Below, one piece after another: positions 1-7,296 of a stretch of DNA of 32,044 nt. How positions within the stretch are numbered: position 1 is the stretch's first letter; each line of letters opens with the position of its first letter. The DNA is from Firmicutes bacterium UBA2598. GTDB lineage: Bacteria; Bacillota; PH28-bin88. Below the pieces are notes generated by a model. That model saw only the letters and a program-made list of their open reading frames with translations. It had not been told where the DNA came from and did no database searches. The position numbers and the translations under genes are program-made. The DNA lies in contig DDKM01000028.1 in NCBI GenBank assembly GCA_002339345.1, positions 1 to 32,044 on the forward strand, written 5' to 3'.

Positions 1-52
1 TAGTTACTAGTAGTATTATTTATATTTTGTCTTATCATAAGGTTACATGTTA

Positions 53-100
53 ACGTAGCTCAGGGGGAATGCAGTCCATTCCCCCTGAGCTGCGTTTTTT
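53..100 (+). terminator. Rho-independent terminator
   Basis: A 19-bp stem (53-71 with 77-95, one G-T wobble) encloses a 5-base loop and is followed by six T residues. The gene it would terminate lies before the window. A chemoreceptor relic starts directly after the T-run. Confidence 0.85.
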
Positions 101-102
101 AT

Positions 103-490
103 GCGGTGCAGGCCCTGTCCGCCTTTGTCGAGGAGATTCTCAAGGAATTCCGGCAGATCAACGCCATGGTGGCTACAGTAGACGAGGGGATGAAACACAT
201 TGACGGAAGTGGTGAAGGTAATCCGGAAGGTGGCCGAGCAGACCAATCTTCTTGCCCTTAATGTCGCCATTGAGGCAGCCCGTGCCGGCGAAAGGGGCCG
301 CTGCTTCACCGTGGTGGCCGAGGAGCTGCACAAGCGGGCCGAACACCCCAAAGCCTCGCCCGAGCGCCTTGCCAGCACCATGGCCTTGCTGCAGGGGGCG
401 GTGCACAAGGCGGTGGCGTACATTGCCAGGGCCAGCGGCAAGCTGGACCAGGGCAAGGAACTTGCCGCCACTGTGGTGGCGGACATGGGA
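103..490 (+). pseudogene. Methyl-accepting chemotaxis protein relic, frameshifted
   Basis: This is a remnant of the cytoplasmic signalling domain of a chemoreceptor. From 103 to about 200 one frame reads a coiled-coil segment (ALSAFVEEILKEF...). At about 199-204 the reading moves to another frame that carries the hallmark hairpin tip (EQTNLLALNVAIEAARAGE, then FTVVAEEL). After about position 490 the sequence no longer resembles a chemoreceptor. There is no ligand-binding or membrane part: the 5' side is cut off at the terminator at 53-100. Even the tip is eroded; for example GRCFTVV replaces the usual GRGFAVV. The relic cannot encode a working receptor as it stands. It differs from the relic at 3197-3637. 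Confidence 0.8.
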
Positions 491-579
491 CTTGCTTCTC
501 GCGTCACCGGAGGGTTGACGTTGCCTTGCAGCCATGCCCGCAACCAGAAGACCTCGTACCGCGGAAAGGTGGGAGACAG

Positions 580-3129
580 TTGAGGAACTTGAGGGGTTTT
601 TTGATCGCGGGGGCCGTTGCCGGCGCGATAGTCATGACAGCCTTCCTTTACCTCGCCATGTCCCAGGCCTACGTTGGCTTCGTGCGCCGCGACGTCGAGC
701 AAAGGGCAAGAAGTTTGGCTGAAACCATCTCTAATATGAGTTACCAGCAAATGGCAAAAGGTTGGACAAAGGAAGATCTGGAGGCCTATTTGGAGGTCAA
801 TAAGGAGGTCTGGGACAGGGTTCGCGTGGATGTCCGCGTTTACTACAGGCCTGATGGAGCCGGTTCTGGCGGATCGGGCGGGGCGCCCGACGCAGCGCTA
901 CTGGAGGTATTCCGGTCCGGTAGGGCGGATACCGTTCGCCAAGGCGCTGTAGTGCGGTACCTTTACCCGCAGAAGGCGGAGAAAGCCTGCCTGACCTGCC
1001 ATGAAAGTGCCGCTCCCGGAGAGGTCTTGGGAGTCGTGGAAGTCCGCGAGGATCTCGGACCGGTACTGGCGGAAGCTCGCCGGCGAACGGTTACCTACCT
1101 GGCCCTGCTTGCGCCTTTGCCAGTCTGTGGCGCCTACCTGGTGGCCGCGTTGCTCGGCCGGCGGCTGCGCCGGTGCACAAACCGGCTGCAAGATCGCGTG
1201 GCAGCGGTAAATCGCCTTGAAGATCTCAAGACCCTCGAGGTTGAAGACGCGGATTTCGTCTTCGATGAATTCAACCACCTGTACGCCGAACTGCGCAAGT
1301 TGACCCAGAGGATCCGGCAGATTGCCGTGGACAGGGATATCCTGGAATTTCAGGTCAGGCTCCTGGAGAAGCTCGTCATCACTTCAGACGTGGTCAAAGA
1401 ATGGCAGGAGTACGTCAAGGGCTTGCTTGTCCAGATAAACGCCATCGTTCCTGCACCGGTCCTTTTTGCGGTTTTTAGAGTAAGTGACGAAGATTACGAC
1501 GTCCAGGTGTTCTGGCTGTACTCTCCCGGCGAAAAGACAAAGAAGGCCTTCGAGGAGGTTATAATCAAGAAACTCCGCTCGTCACCGCTATTCGGCGGGG
1601 TTTTAGCGGAGGAAGTGCCCAGTCTCGTTCACCATGTTGCCGGCCAAAGTTTTCCCCCGGAGGAACTTGAGGCCGCCGTGAAGTTCCACACCAAGGCCCT
1701 TATCCTCGATAAGCCGAGCATCGGCGGCATTGTTGGTATAGGCGTGAATTCGGCGCTGGTAACCAGCCCAACCGGCAGCCTGGTCCTCGAAAGCATTCTC
1801 ACCACCCTGCTCAACGTCATCGGCTCGGTTAAGGCCATATACAAGTATACCAGGGACCTGGAGTACTACGCCACCCGCGATCCCCTCACGGGCCTGTACA
1901 CCCAGAGGGTTTTTTGGGAGCTACTGGAATACGAGGTGGAAAGGGCCAAAAGACATGACTGCCGGTTCGCCGTTTTGGTGCTCGACCTGGACAACTTCAA
2001 GACTATAAACGATCTGTATGGGCATTTGGTAGGCGACAACGTGCTGCGGGCGGTAGCCCAGGTTTTCAAGTCAAGCCTCAGGCGAGAGGACGTTGTGGCC
2101 CGCTACGGCGGCGACGAATATGCGGCCATTCTTCCCCTGGCCGACCAAGAGCAGGCTTACCTGGCGGCTAAGCGCGCCCAGGAGCGGATAAGGCAATTCT
2201 CGTATCTTACCCAGGCAGGCGAGCCTGTCAGGGTTTCGACCTCCATAGGCATCGCCGTCTTCCCGGAGCACGGGGGCGACGCGAAGACGCTTTTTACTGT
2301 TGCGGACAACATGCTGTACAAGGCGAAGTCCTCCGGCAAGGACAAGGTGTGGGTACCCACAAACGAAGACGTGGCCGGGGTCCTCAGAACGCTGGCGGAT
2401 AAGCGGGCCCTTGTTTCGGACGCACTGGCCGAGGGGCGTGTAATTCCCTACTTCCAGCCCATAGTTAATCTTGGGACAGGTAAAATCGAGGCCTACGAGG
2501 TGCTCATGCGCATCAAGCTGCCGGAGAGAATCATGGCCGCCTCGGAGTTCATCGAGACGGCCGCGGAAATGGGCATGATTAACCGGCTGGACCTCTTAAT
2601 TGCAGAGAAGGCGCTGGCCGCGGCCAAAGAGTACGGTTACGCTGGCCTCCTTTTCCTGAATGTCTCACCGCGGGCACTAGTGGCCGACGAATTTATTGCC
2701 GCCGTGGGACAGCTCGTCGGGAAGTATGGTTTCGACCCGGCCCGCCTGGTGTTGGAGCTGACCGAGAGGGAAACTGTGGCCAATTTCGATCTTCTGGAAG
2801 GCCTGGTGTTTGCCCTAAAGGAACAGGGGTTCAAGTTTGCCGTCGATGATTTCGGTTCCGGGTTCTCGTCATTCTGGTACATCCGTAGGCTTCCCATTGA
2901 CTTTCTTAAGATCGAAGGGGAGTTCATCAGGCACATGGCGGACGGGGAACAGGCAGACCTCGCCATCGTGAGCTGCATTGTTACCTTGGCCAATAACCTC
3001 GGCATCAGGACCGTTGCCGAGCACGTGGAAAGCGAGGCCATCTACCGGGCAGCCGCGCGGCTGGGAATCGACTACGCCCAGGGTTACTACAGCGGCCGGC
3101 CCTCACCATCCCTGGGATCTGCCTCCTGA
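580..3129 (+). CDS. Membrane sensor GGDEF-EAL protein with c-type heme motif
   Basis: A probable cyclic-di-GMP turnover enzyme of 849 residues. It has a transmembrane helix at about 7-28, an extracytoplasmic segment with CLTCH at 137-141 (the CxxCH covalent heme c motif, as in DUF3365/Tll0287-like sensors), and a second helix at about 170-193. A linker and a possible GAF-like region run to about 430. The GGDEF domain has GGDEY at 510-514 and an RxxD inhibitory site at 501-504. The EAL domain starts near E640 (EVL variant) and keeps DDFG at 756; it reads KIE for KID and AEHVE for AEGVE. The active-site motif of the cyclase and the first Glu of the phosphodiesterase are present, so both activities are possible; which one dominates is unknown. 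I chose the TTG at 580 because it follows GGTGGGA; an earlier in-frame TTG lies at 526. Heme c suggests redox or gas sensing (inference). Confidence 0.85.
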   Translation: MRNLRGFLIAGAVAGAIVMTAFLYLAMSQAYVGFVRRDVEQRARSLAETISNMSYQQMAKGWTKEDLEAYLEVNKEVWDRVRVDVRVYYRPDGAGSGGSGGAPDAALLEVFRSGRADTVRQGAVVRYLYPQKAEKACLTCHESAAPGEVLGVVEVREDLGPVLAEARRRTVTYLALLAPLPVCGAYLVAALLGRRLRRCTNRLQDRVAAVNRLEDLKTLEVEDADFVFDEFNHLYAELRKLTQRIRQIAVDRDILEFQVRLLEKLVITSDVVKEWQEYVKGLLVQINAIVPAPVLFAVFRVSDEDYDVQVFWLYSPGEKTKKAFEEVIIKKLRSSPLFGGVLAEEVPSLVHHVAGQSFPPEELEAAVKFHTKALILDKPSIGGIVGIGVNSALVTSPTGSLVLESILTTLLNVIGSVKAIYKYTRDLEYYATRDPLTGLYTQRVFWELLEYEVERAKRHDCRFAVLVLDLDNFKTINDLYGHLVGDNVLRAVAQVFKSSLRREDVVARYGGDEYAAILPLADQEQAYLAAKRAQERIRQFSYLTQAGEPVRVSTSIGIAVFPEHGGDAKTLFTVADNMLYKAKSSGKDKVWVPTNEDVAGVLRTLADKRALVSDALAEGRVIPYFQPIVNLGTGKIEAYEVLMRIKLPERIMAASEFIETAAEMGMINRLDLLIAEKALAAAKEYGYAGLLFLNVSPRALVADEFIAAVGQLVGKYGFDPARLVLELTERETVANFDLLEGLVFALKEQGFKFAVDDFGSGFSSFWYIRRLPIDFLKIEGEFIRHMADGEQADLAIVSCIVTLANNLGIRTVAEHVESEAIYRAAARLGIDYAQGYYSGRPSPSLGSAS

Positions 3130-3176
3130 CCCTTGCCGCAAGCAACGACAGAGATTACAAAACCCGCGCGGGAAAG

Positions 3177-3207
3177 CCCACGGCTTTAGTCTGGCTTTAG
3201 CCGTGGG
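3177..3207. repeat. Hairpin resembling an IS200/IS605-type end, or a terminator
   Basis: A 9-bp perfect inverted repeat (3177-3185 with 3199-3207) has a loop containing a second copy of the unit GGCTTTAG. The CCCACGGCTTTAGCCGTGGG core resembles subterminal hairpins seen at ends of IS200/IS605 elements. No transposase is present. It lies between two genes that end towards each other and covers the last codons of the chemoreceptor relic, so it may simply act as a terminator; the T-run is poor on either strand. Confidence 0.35.
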
Positions 3208-3637
3208 TTAGTGTAAAAACGCGTACTGTTTGTTGCAAACGGTCGGAGACCTTCACCAGCTCCTGAGCCAAAGCGGTGAATTCCTCCACGGTGGCGTTTT
3301 GTTCCTCCGCCACTGCCGCCAGCTCCTCAGCGGAGGCGGCAGCTTCCGTAGCCCCTGCCACCAGACTGCTTAAGGAGCTGGAGACTTCCTCCGTCCTGGC
3401 GGCGATCACCCGGGTTGCGCTGGATACCTCCTTTACCTTGGAAAAGGTCACCCCGATGGCTTCAATGATTTGCTGGAACGCCCGGCGGGTAGTCTCCGCC
3501 GTGGCCAGTCCCTCACCGACCTCTTTGCTACCTTCCCTCATGGTGGTACCAACCGCTGCAATTTCACCTTTAATCTCACCCACCAGGTTGGCGATTTCCT
3601 TGGCTGCTTTAGCGGGATCCCAAATAAGGAGAAACAT
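3197..3637 (-). pseudogene. Methyl-accepting chemotaxis protein C-terminal relic
   Basis: An open frame of 146 codons that matches only the descending arm of a chemoreceptor signalling domain. It starts just after the hairpin tip (AAKEIANLVGEIKGEIAAVG) and runs through the usual SAEELAAVAEEQNATVEEF region near the C terminus. Sensor, membrane, HAMP and tip regions are missing. The first eight codons (MFLLIWDP) do not fit the family, and an in-frame stop lies 15 bases before the ATG. No convincing ribosome binding site is present. The last codons are supplied by the hairpin at 3177-3207. It is probably the 3' remnant of a deleted receptor. Its first part corresponds to a region also present in the relic at 103-490, so the two come from different receptors. 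Confidence 0.75.
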
Positions 3638-3662
3638 GGGGATTATGTAGATTTACCAAAGA

Positions 3663-3688
3663 AAATACCATCTCTCAGGATGGTATTT
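3663..3688 (-). terminator. Rho-independent terminator of the 3675-4160 gene
   Basis: A 10-bp perfect stem (3663-3672 with 3679-3688) is followed on the minus strand by TTTTCTTT. The stop codon of the minus-strand gene lies in the loop, so one arm also encodes the last residues of that protein. Confidence 0.75.
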
Positions 3689-4160
3689 CCGGTGTTTGGT
3701 CTGTTGCAGGTTCGAACAACTGTCTATCCCCCAGTTTTACTGCAGTATGGGCGGCCACTATCCCACCTGCCATATGGGACAGTGCCATCAGTAAAATGGT
3801 AGCTGGGTCCTTTGGGTAGACCTTACTGACCCCTAGGTTTTTGGCCACACCGATACCCAAGCCCCAAGTGACTGTCCCCATTAATGCTCCCTTTACCGGG
3901 TACTTGTCCGCCCCGGTATGGGACAGTAAATAAACCAGGGGGATACCGTACACCATACCCAGTCCCAAATCAGCCAGCCAACCCAGCAATTTTCCTTCTT
4001 CGGTTTTGGTTTTGTTTTTGTTGACGAAGATGCCGGAAGCCATGTCCCGGTATGGTGTTTTCGCTTTGCCGGTAGCCAAAAAGATTTCATCCAGGACGGT
4101 TTTCGCTGCATTGCCCACCATGCCGGCAATCATTCCCAGCATAATACGGTCCTTAATCAC
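3675..4160 (-). CDS. Hypothetical membrane protein
   Basis: A protein of about 161 residues that I cannot assign to a named family. It has a short, mostly hydrophobic N terminus (LGMIAGMVGNAAKTVLDEIF), a charged loop rich in Lys and Thr, and three or so later hydrophobic stretches (LGLGMVYGIPLVYLL, ALMGTVTWGLGIGVA, LLMALSHMAGGIVAAH). It is likely integral to the membrane with about four helices. The GTG at 4160 is preferred because GAGGTG lies six bases upstream; the ATG two codons earlier is too close to that site. The next gene upstream on the strand (4357-4659) is about 200 bases away, so co-transcription is uncertain. Function unknown. Confidence 0.6.
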   Translation of the reverse strand: MIKDRIMLGMIAGMVGNAAKTVLDEIFLATGKAKTPYRDMASGIFVNKNKTKTEEGKLLGWLADLGLGMVYGIPLVYLLSHTGADKYPVKGALMGTVTWGLGIGVAKNLGVSKVYPKDPATILLMALSHMAGGIVAAHTAVKLGDRQLFEPATDQTPEIPS

Positions 4161-4356
4161 TGCCATCACCTCGGATGTAGTGTTTCCCTCTAGGGGCAAC
4201 ACAAGCAAGAAAAATGCAGGAAAAAATGGGGGTCAAAGGGTCAACCTTCAACCCTTTCGAAACATTGCCTCAGGCCAGGTTAAATACTGGCCGGGAATAT
4301 CTGTCGAGTTGTGGAAAAAGAACAGTGCATAGGGATGTTGCTTCCATTTCCCGCCA

Positions 4357-4659
4357 TTATTGCCCATCTTTGCCGGACAATTCCTTCAAGACCAGTCCCA
4401 ATAGCGCCAGAAAGGTTATGCTTGTCAGCTGGTCAACCAGCTCAATGTATATCTCGCGCTGATCATCAGGCATATATTTGTCGTTTATTATTTTTTTTAA
4501 AAGATCTTCCACCGGCCCAACCACGGTAATGGCCAGGGAAATATACAGTGAGGTTTTATTGGATTTGGTTTTTTTGTAGTCAAAAAACCCGGCCAGCACC
4601 ACCACCGCCCCTAACAGGGTACCCAGGGATTTCAGCTTTTCATTAATTTTCCAGCTCAT
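4357..4659 (-). CDS. Small hypothetical membrane protein
   Basis: A 100-residue protein with a very strong ribosome binding site (AAAAGGAGGTGACA) seven bases before the ATG, which argues that it is real. It has three hydrophobic stretches: LGTLLGAVVVLAGFF at about 12-26, LYISLAITVVGPVEDLL near 38-54 and ITFLALLGLVL near 80-90, separated by Lys/Asp-rich segments. The likely topology is two or three membrane helices. I do not recognise a family. It lies downstream of the cotJ operon on the same strand but is separated from it by a hairpin at 4701-4729, so it is probably a separate transcription unit. Confidence 0.65.
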   Translation of the reverse strand: MSWKINEKLKSLGTLLGAVVVLAGFFDYKKTKSNKTSLYISLAITVVGPVEDLLKKIINDKYMPDDQREIYIELVDQLTSITFLALLGLVLKELSGKDGQ

Positions 4660-4700
4660 CTTGTCACCTCCTTTTACCGGATCAATCTCGGCAATACTTT

Positions 4701-4729
4701 CAGGGGATCATCCGCCAGATGATCCCCTG
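4701..4729 (-). terminator. Terminator-like hairpin after cotJABC
   Basis: A 12-bp perfect stem (4701-4712 with 4718-4729) and 5-base loop lie just after the cotJC stop codon. The T-run on the minus strand is weak (AAAGTATT), while the plus strand has ACTTTT. It is the likely end of the cotJ transcript. Confidence 0.6.
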
Positions 4730-4753
4730 ACTTTTGCCTCTATCAGGTAATAC

Positions 4754-5401
4754 CTACCCCTTTGGTGGCAACCATCCGCCGGGAGGAGCCCACTCACTTG
4801 GTGGCTTGGGTTGGTGGTCCGGGTGGGGCTTCCAGCCGGGGTGCTTTTCCATGAAGGACTGCACATGGTTTAAGGCCTCCCCGAAACGCTGGAAGTGCAC
4901 AACCTCCCGCTCCCGCAGGAACCGCAGCACGTCTTTGACATCCGGGTCATCGGTCAGGTTGATGAGGTGCTCATAGGTGGTACGGGCCTTTTGTTCGGCG
5001 GCCATATCATCATGGAGGTCGGTGACAGGGTCGCCGGTAGCCTGGACATAAGCAGCGATCCACGGCACTCCGTTGGCGTCATTCCAGAACAGGGCCCGGT
5101 CATGCTGGGCATAATGGCCGCCTAGGTCCACCCGCTTTAGTTCTTCAATGGGAGCGTCTTTCAGCAGCTTATAAACTATTGTGGCAACAACCTCCATATG
5201 GGCCAGTTCTTCAGTACCGATGTCGGTCAACAAGGCCTTGGCCCGCTCGGTGGGCATGGTGTACCGCTGGTTCAGGTAACGCAGGGCGGCGGACAATTCA
5301 CCGTCCGGGCCGCCGTACTGTGTAATGATATATTTGGCCATCCGGACATCCGGTTTGGAAATTTTAACGGGATACTGCAGTTTTTTTTCATAAACCCACA
5401 C
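4754..5401 (-). CDS. cotJC: Spore coat protein CotJC, manganese-catalase family
   Basis: CotJC is the ferritin-like, manganese-catalase-related component of the spore coat. The start MWVYEKKLQYP and the core MAKYIITQYGGPDGELSAAL are diagnostic. Metal-ligand motifs are visible: EELAH near residue 64, AAEQKARTTYEHL near 134 and EREVVHFQRF near 163, consistent with a di-metal four-helix bundle. The protein has 215 residues against about 190 in typical homologues; the extra is a C-terminal tail rich in Pro, Trp, His and Lys (from about 188). It is the third gene of cotJABC, 22 bases after cotJB. Whether it has catalase activity cannot be told from sequence. In Bacillus subtilis the operon is made in the mother cell; a similar timing is expected. 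Confidence 0.93.
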   Translation of the reverse strand: MWVYEKKLQYPVKISKPDVRMAKYIITQYGGPDGELSAALRYLNQRYTMPTERAKALLTDIGTEELAHMEVVATIVYKLLKDAPIEELKRVDLGGHYAQHDRALFWNDANGVPWIAAYVQATGDPVTDLHDDMAAEQKARTTYEHLINLTDDPDVKDVLRFLREREVVHFQRFGEALNHVQSFMEKHPGWKPHPDHQPKPPSEWAPPGGWLPPKG

Positions 5402-5423
5402 CGTCTAACTCTCCCTTCACAAG

Positions 5424-5696
5424 TCACATCTCCCAGGGCCAAGGACTCTGGATCCACTGCCAGGGGTAAGCGCTGGGAGAAAGGCCAAAGTGATACAGGG
5501 GACCGTACCTCTGTTCATACATCTTTTTGAGATGCATCAGCCGGTCCACCACCTTGTTATACTCCATCAGCGGCTCCCGTTCTTCCGGGTGGGTGTCCAG
5601 GTACAGGTTGAGTTCCACCGCCACAAACTCCAGTTCCTGAATTTCCTTCAACATGCGCATCCGCTCCATATGCACATGGCTCATGACATCTTCCAT
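5424..5696 (-). CDS. cotJB: Spore coat protein CotJB
   Basis: A 90-residue protein with the CotJB signature: EIQELEFVAVELNLYLDTHP in the first half, MYEQRYGPLYHFG in the middle and PWQWIQSPWPWEM at the C terminus. CotJB is a small coat protein that acts with CotJA and CotJC in coat assembly; no enzymatic role is known. The ATG at 5696 has GGAGG seven bases upstream. The frame is open further upstream, but that part overlaps cotJA and is not coding. The N terminus is rich in His and Met (MSHVHMERMRM). It sits 16 bases after cotJA and 22 before cotJC, which fits one transcript. Confidence 0.92.
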   Translation of the reverse strand: MEDVMSHVHMERMRMLKEIQELEFVAVELNLYLDTHPEEREPLMEYNKVVDRLMHLKKMYEQRYGPLYHFGLSPSAYPWQWIQSPWPWEM

Positions 5697-5712
5697 ATGG
5701 ATACCTCCGGTC

Positions 5713-6024
5713 TTAGTAATGGTACGGGCGGTACAGTTCGGGAAACAGGGTCCCTTTTTGCAGGGCCTCTTGGGGGGTGAAAATCTGACTATAGTGCTGC
5801 CATGGTACATAGGCTTCCGCCAGCCTCATACCGGGGGGATGCATACCGGGGTGGCCTGGTCCCTTCCCCGGTCCGGGTTGCATACCAGGATGGTCTGGTC
5901 CCATTCCTGGTCCTAGTGGCATGCCGGGATTGTTGGGATGCATTCCCGGAGAACCCGGTTGATGGCCGTAGCTGGGCTGGTAGCCCGGGTACCCAAAATT
6001 CTTTTCATAATATGATCCAGTCAT
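5713..6024 (-). CDS. cotJA: Spore coat associated protein CotJA with Pro/Gly/Met/His-rich repeats
   Basis: The C-terminal 40 residues are a standard CotJA domain (RLAEAYVPWQHYSQIF, then EALQKGTLFPELYRPY). In front of it lies an unusual region of about 50 residues built from PGM, PGMH and GPGxGPxHPGM units, with many Tyr residues at the very N terminus. The protein has 103 residues, whereas CotJA is often about 80. CotJA is needed for incorporation of CotJC into the coat in Bacillus subtilis. The Met/His-rich repeats could bind metal or form an extended, cross-linkable stretch (inference). AAAGGGGA precedes the ATG. It is the first gene of cotJABC; a candidate sporulation promoter is at 6055-6082. 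Confidence 0.9.
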   Translation of the reverse strand: MTGSYYEKNFGYPGYQPSYGHQPGSPGMHPNNPGMPLGPGMGPDHPGMQPGPGKGPGHPGMHPPGMRLAEAYVPWQHYSQIFTPQEALQKGTLFPELYRPYHY

Positions 6025-6054
6025 GGGAATCCCCTTTCTGTAATTCTTTTACTT

Positions 6055-6082
6055 TATTAAATGCACGGGCAGGGGGTTTGGT
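6055..6082 (-). promoter_or_regulatory. Possible SigK/SigE-type promoter of cotJABC
   Basis: On the minus strand AC (6082-6081), 17 bases, then CATTTAATA (6063-6055) resembles the mother-cell SigK pattern AC-N16/17-CATANNNTA with one mismatch. A start point would fall about 20 bases before cotJA. The motif is short, so chance occurrence is possible. Confidence 0.35.
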
Positions 6083-6151
6083 GCGTAGCCTTTCTTAATC
6101 CCTAAGAGGAAAAATGAGCTGACTGTCGAACACGTACAATAAATGGTGTTT

Positions 6152-6190
6152 CCGGTGGAACATTATCACCGGTACCTAGGCTTTTTTTTT
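6152..6190 (+). other. Hairpin and T-run in the hemE leader
   Basis: CCGGTG (6152-6157) pairs with CACCGG (6167-6172); a run of nine T residues follows at 6182-6190, and hemE starts at 6219. The nine-base gap between stem and T-run is longer than in a normal terminator. It may be a weak attenuator for the heme operon or a chance structure. The rest of the 194-base gap between cotJA and hemE shows nothing else I can support. Confidence 0.3.
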
Positions 6191-6218
6191 AAATGGAAGA
6201 TGAAAGGGGGCGTGGCAG

Positions 6219-7268
6219 ATGACAAAGGATGTTAAGTTGGCCAATGACAGGTTCCTGCGGGCCTGCCGGCGGGAACCGGTGGACTATACACCTGTATGGC
6301 TGATGCGGCAGGCGGGTCGATACATGGCGGAATACATGGCCATCCGCAGCAAGTACTCTTTCCTGGAAATGTGCAAGAACCCGGAGGTAGCCGCAGAGGT
6401 TACTCTGCAGCCGGTACATAAGCTGGGTGTGGATGCAGCCATTCTTTTTGCCGATATTCTCCTTCCCCTGGAAGGAATGGGGATCAGCTTAGAATTTGCC
6501 AAAAATGAAGGTCCGGTGATCCACAATCCGATTCGTTCCGAGGCGGATGTGCGGGCTCTGCGGCCCATTGAACCAGCGGAGGATGTACCCTATGTCCTGG
6601 AGGCGGTACAGCTGGTGCAGCGGGAACTGGAGGGCAGAATCCCCCTCATCGGGTTTTCCGGAGCGCCCTTCACCCTTGCCAGCTACATGATCGAAGGGGG
6701 TGGTTCCCGGGAATACATCAACTGTAAGCGTATGATGTGGCAGGCGCCTCAGGTGTGGCACGCCCTGATGGATAAAATCGCCGGTGTGGTTGTATCCTAC
6801 CTTACCGCCCAGGTGCAGGCCGGTGCCCAGGCAGTGCAGGTCTTTGACTCCTGGGTGGGGACGCTGTCTCCGGCGGACTATAAAGAGTATGTGCTGCCCC
6901 ACTCCAAAAAGGTGATGGACGGGTTGAAGCATCTGGGAGTACCGGTCATCCATTTTGCCAACAATGCCTCAACGCTGTTGGAACTGGTCAAGGAAGCGGG
7001 CGGAGATGTGATTGGTCTAGATTGGCGGATCAACCTGGATGATGCCTGGCAGCGTTTGGGATATGACGTGGCTGTCCAGGGCAACCTGGATCCCATGGCC
7101 CTAATGGCTCCGCCTGCGGTAATTGAGCAAAAGGTGCAGGATATCCTGGCCAGGGCGGCCAACCGACCGGGGCACATCTTTAACCTTGGTCACGGGATTC
7201 ACAAGGAAACGCCGGTGGAACACGCCATTGCTTTGGTGGAGGTGGTACATAAATACAGTCGGCGCTAG
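6219..7268 (+). CDS. hemE: Uroporphyrinogen decarboxylase
   Basis: HemE removes the four acetate carboxyl groups of uroporphyrinogen III to give coproporphyrinogen III in the cytoplasm. The 349-residue length is normal. Family motifs are clear: PVWLMRQAGRYMAEY near residue 26 (substrate-binding Arg residues), AAILFADILLPLEGMG near 73, GFSGAPFTLASYMIEGG near 143, QVFDSWVGTLSP near 207 and FNLGHGIHKETPVEH near the C terminus. The ATG has GGGGG eight bases upstream. It opens the plus-strand operon hemE-hemH-ferritin-like-rubredoxin-like-hemY. Confidence 0.96.
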   Translation: MTKDVKLANDRFLRACRREPVDYTPVWLMRQAGRYMAEYMAIRSKYSFLEMCKNPEVAAEVTLQPVHKLGVDAAILFADILLPLEGMGISLEFAKNEGPVIHNPIRSEADVRALRPIEPAEDVPYVLEAVQLVQRELEGRIPLIGFSGAPFTLASYMIEGGGSREYINCKRMMWQAPQVWHALMDKIAGVVVSYLTAQVQAGAQAVQVFDSWVGTLSPADYKEYVLPHSKKVMDGLKHLGVPVIHFANNASTLLELVKEAGGDVIGLDWRINLDDAWQRLGYDVAVQGNLDPMALMAPPAVIEQKVQDILARAANRPGHIFNLGHGIHKETPVEHAIALVEVVHKYSRR

Positions 7269-7296
7269 AACGTTTCGGCAAAGGGGGTAGGGTGGA

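Noticed and set aside
103..3637. Idea that the two chemoreceptor relics are halves of one gene split by insertion of the GGDEF-EAL gene
   Set aside because: They lie on opposite strands and share the region after the hairpin tip, so they derive from different receptors.
6489..6953. Long antisense open frames inside hemE, hemY, the molybdoenzyme and other genes
   Set aside because: They are shadows of strongly coding frames, lack ribosome sites and have no family resemblance.
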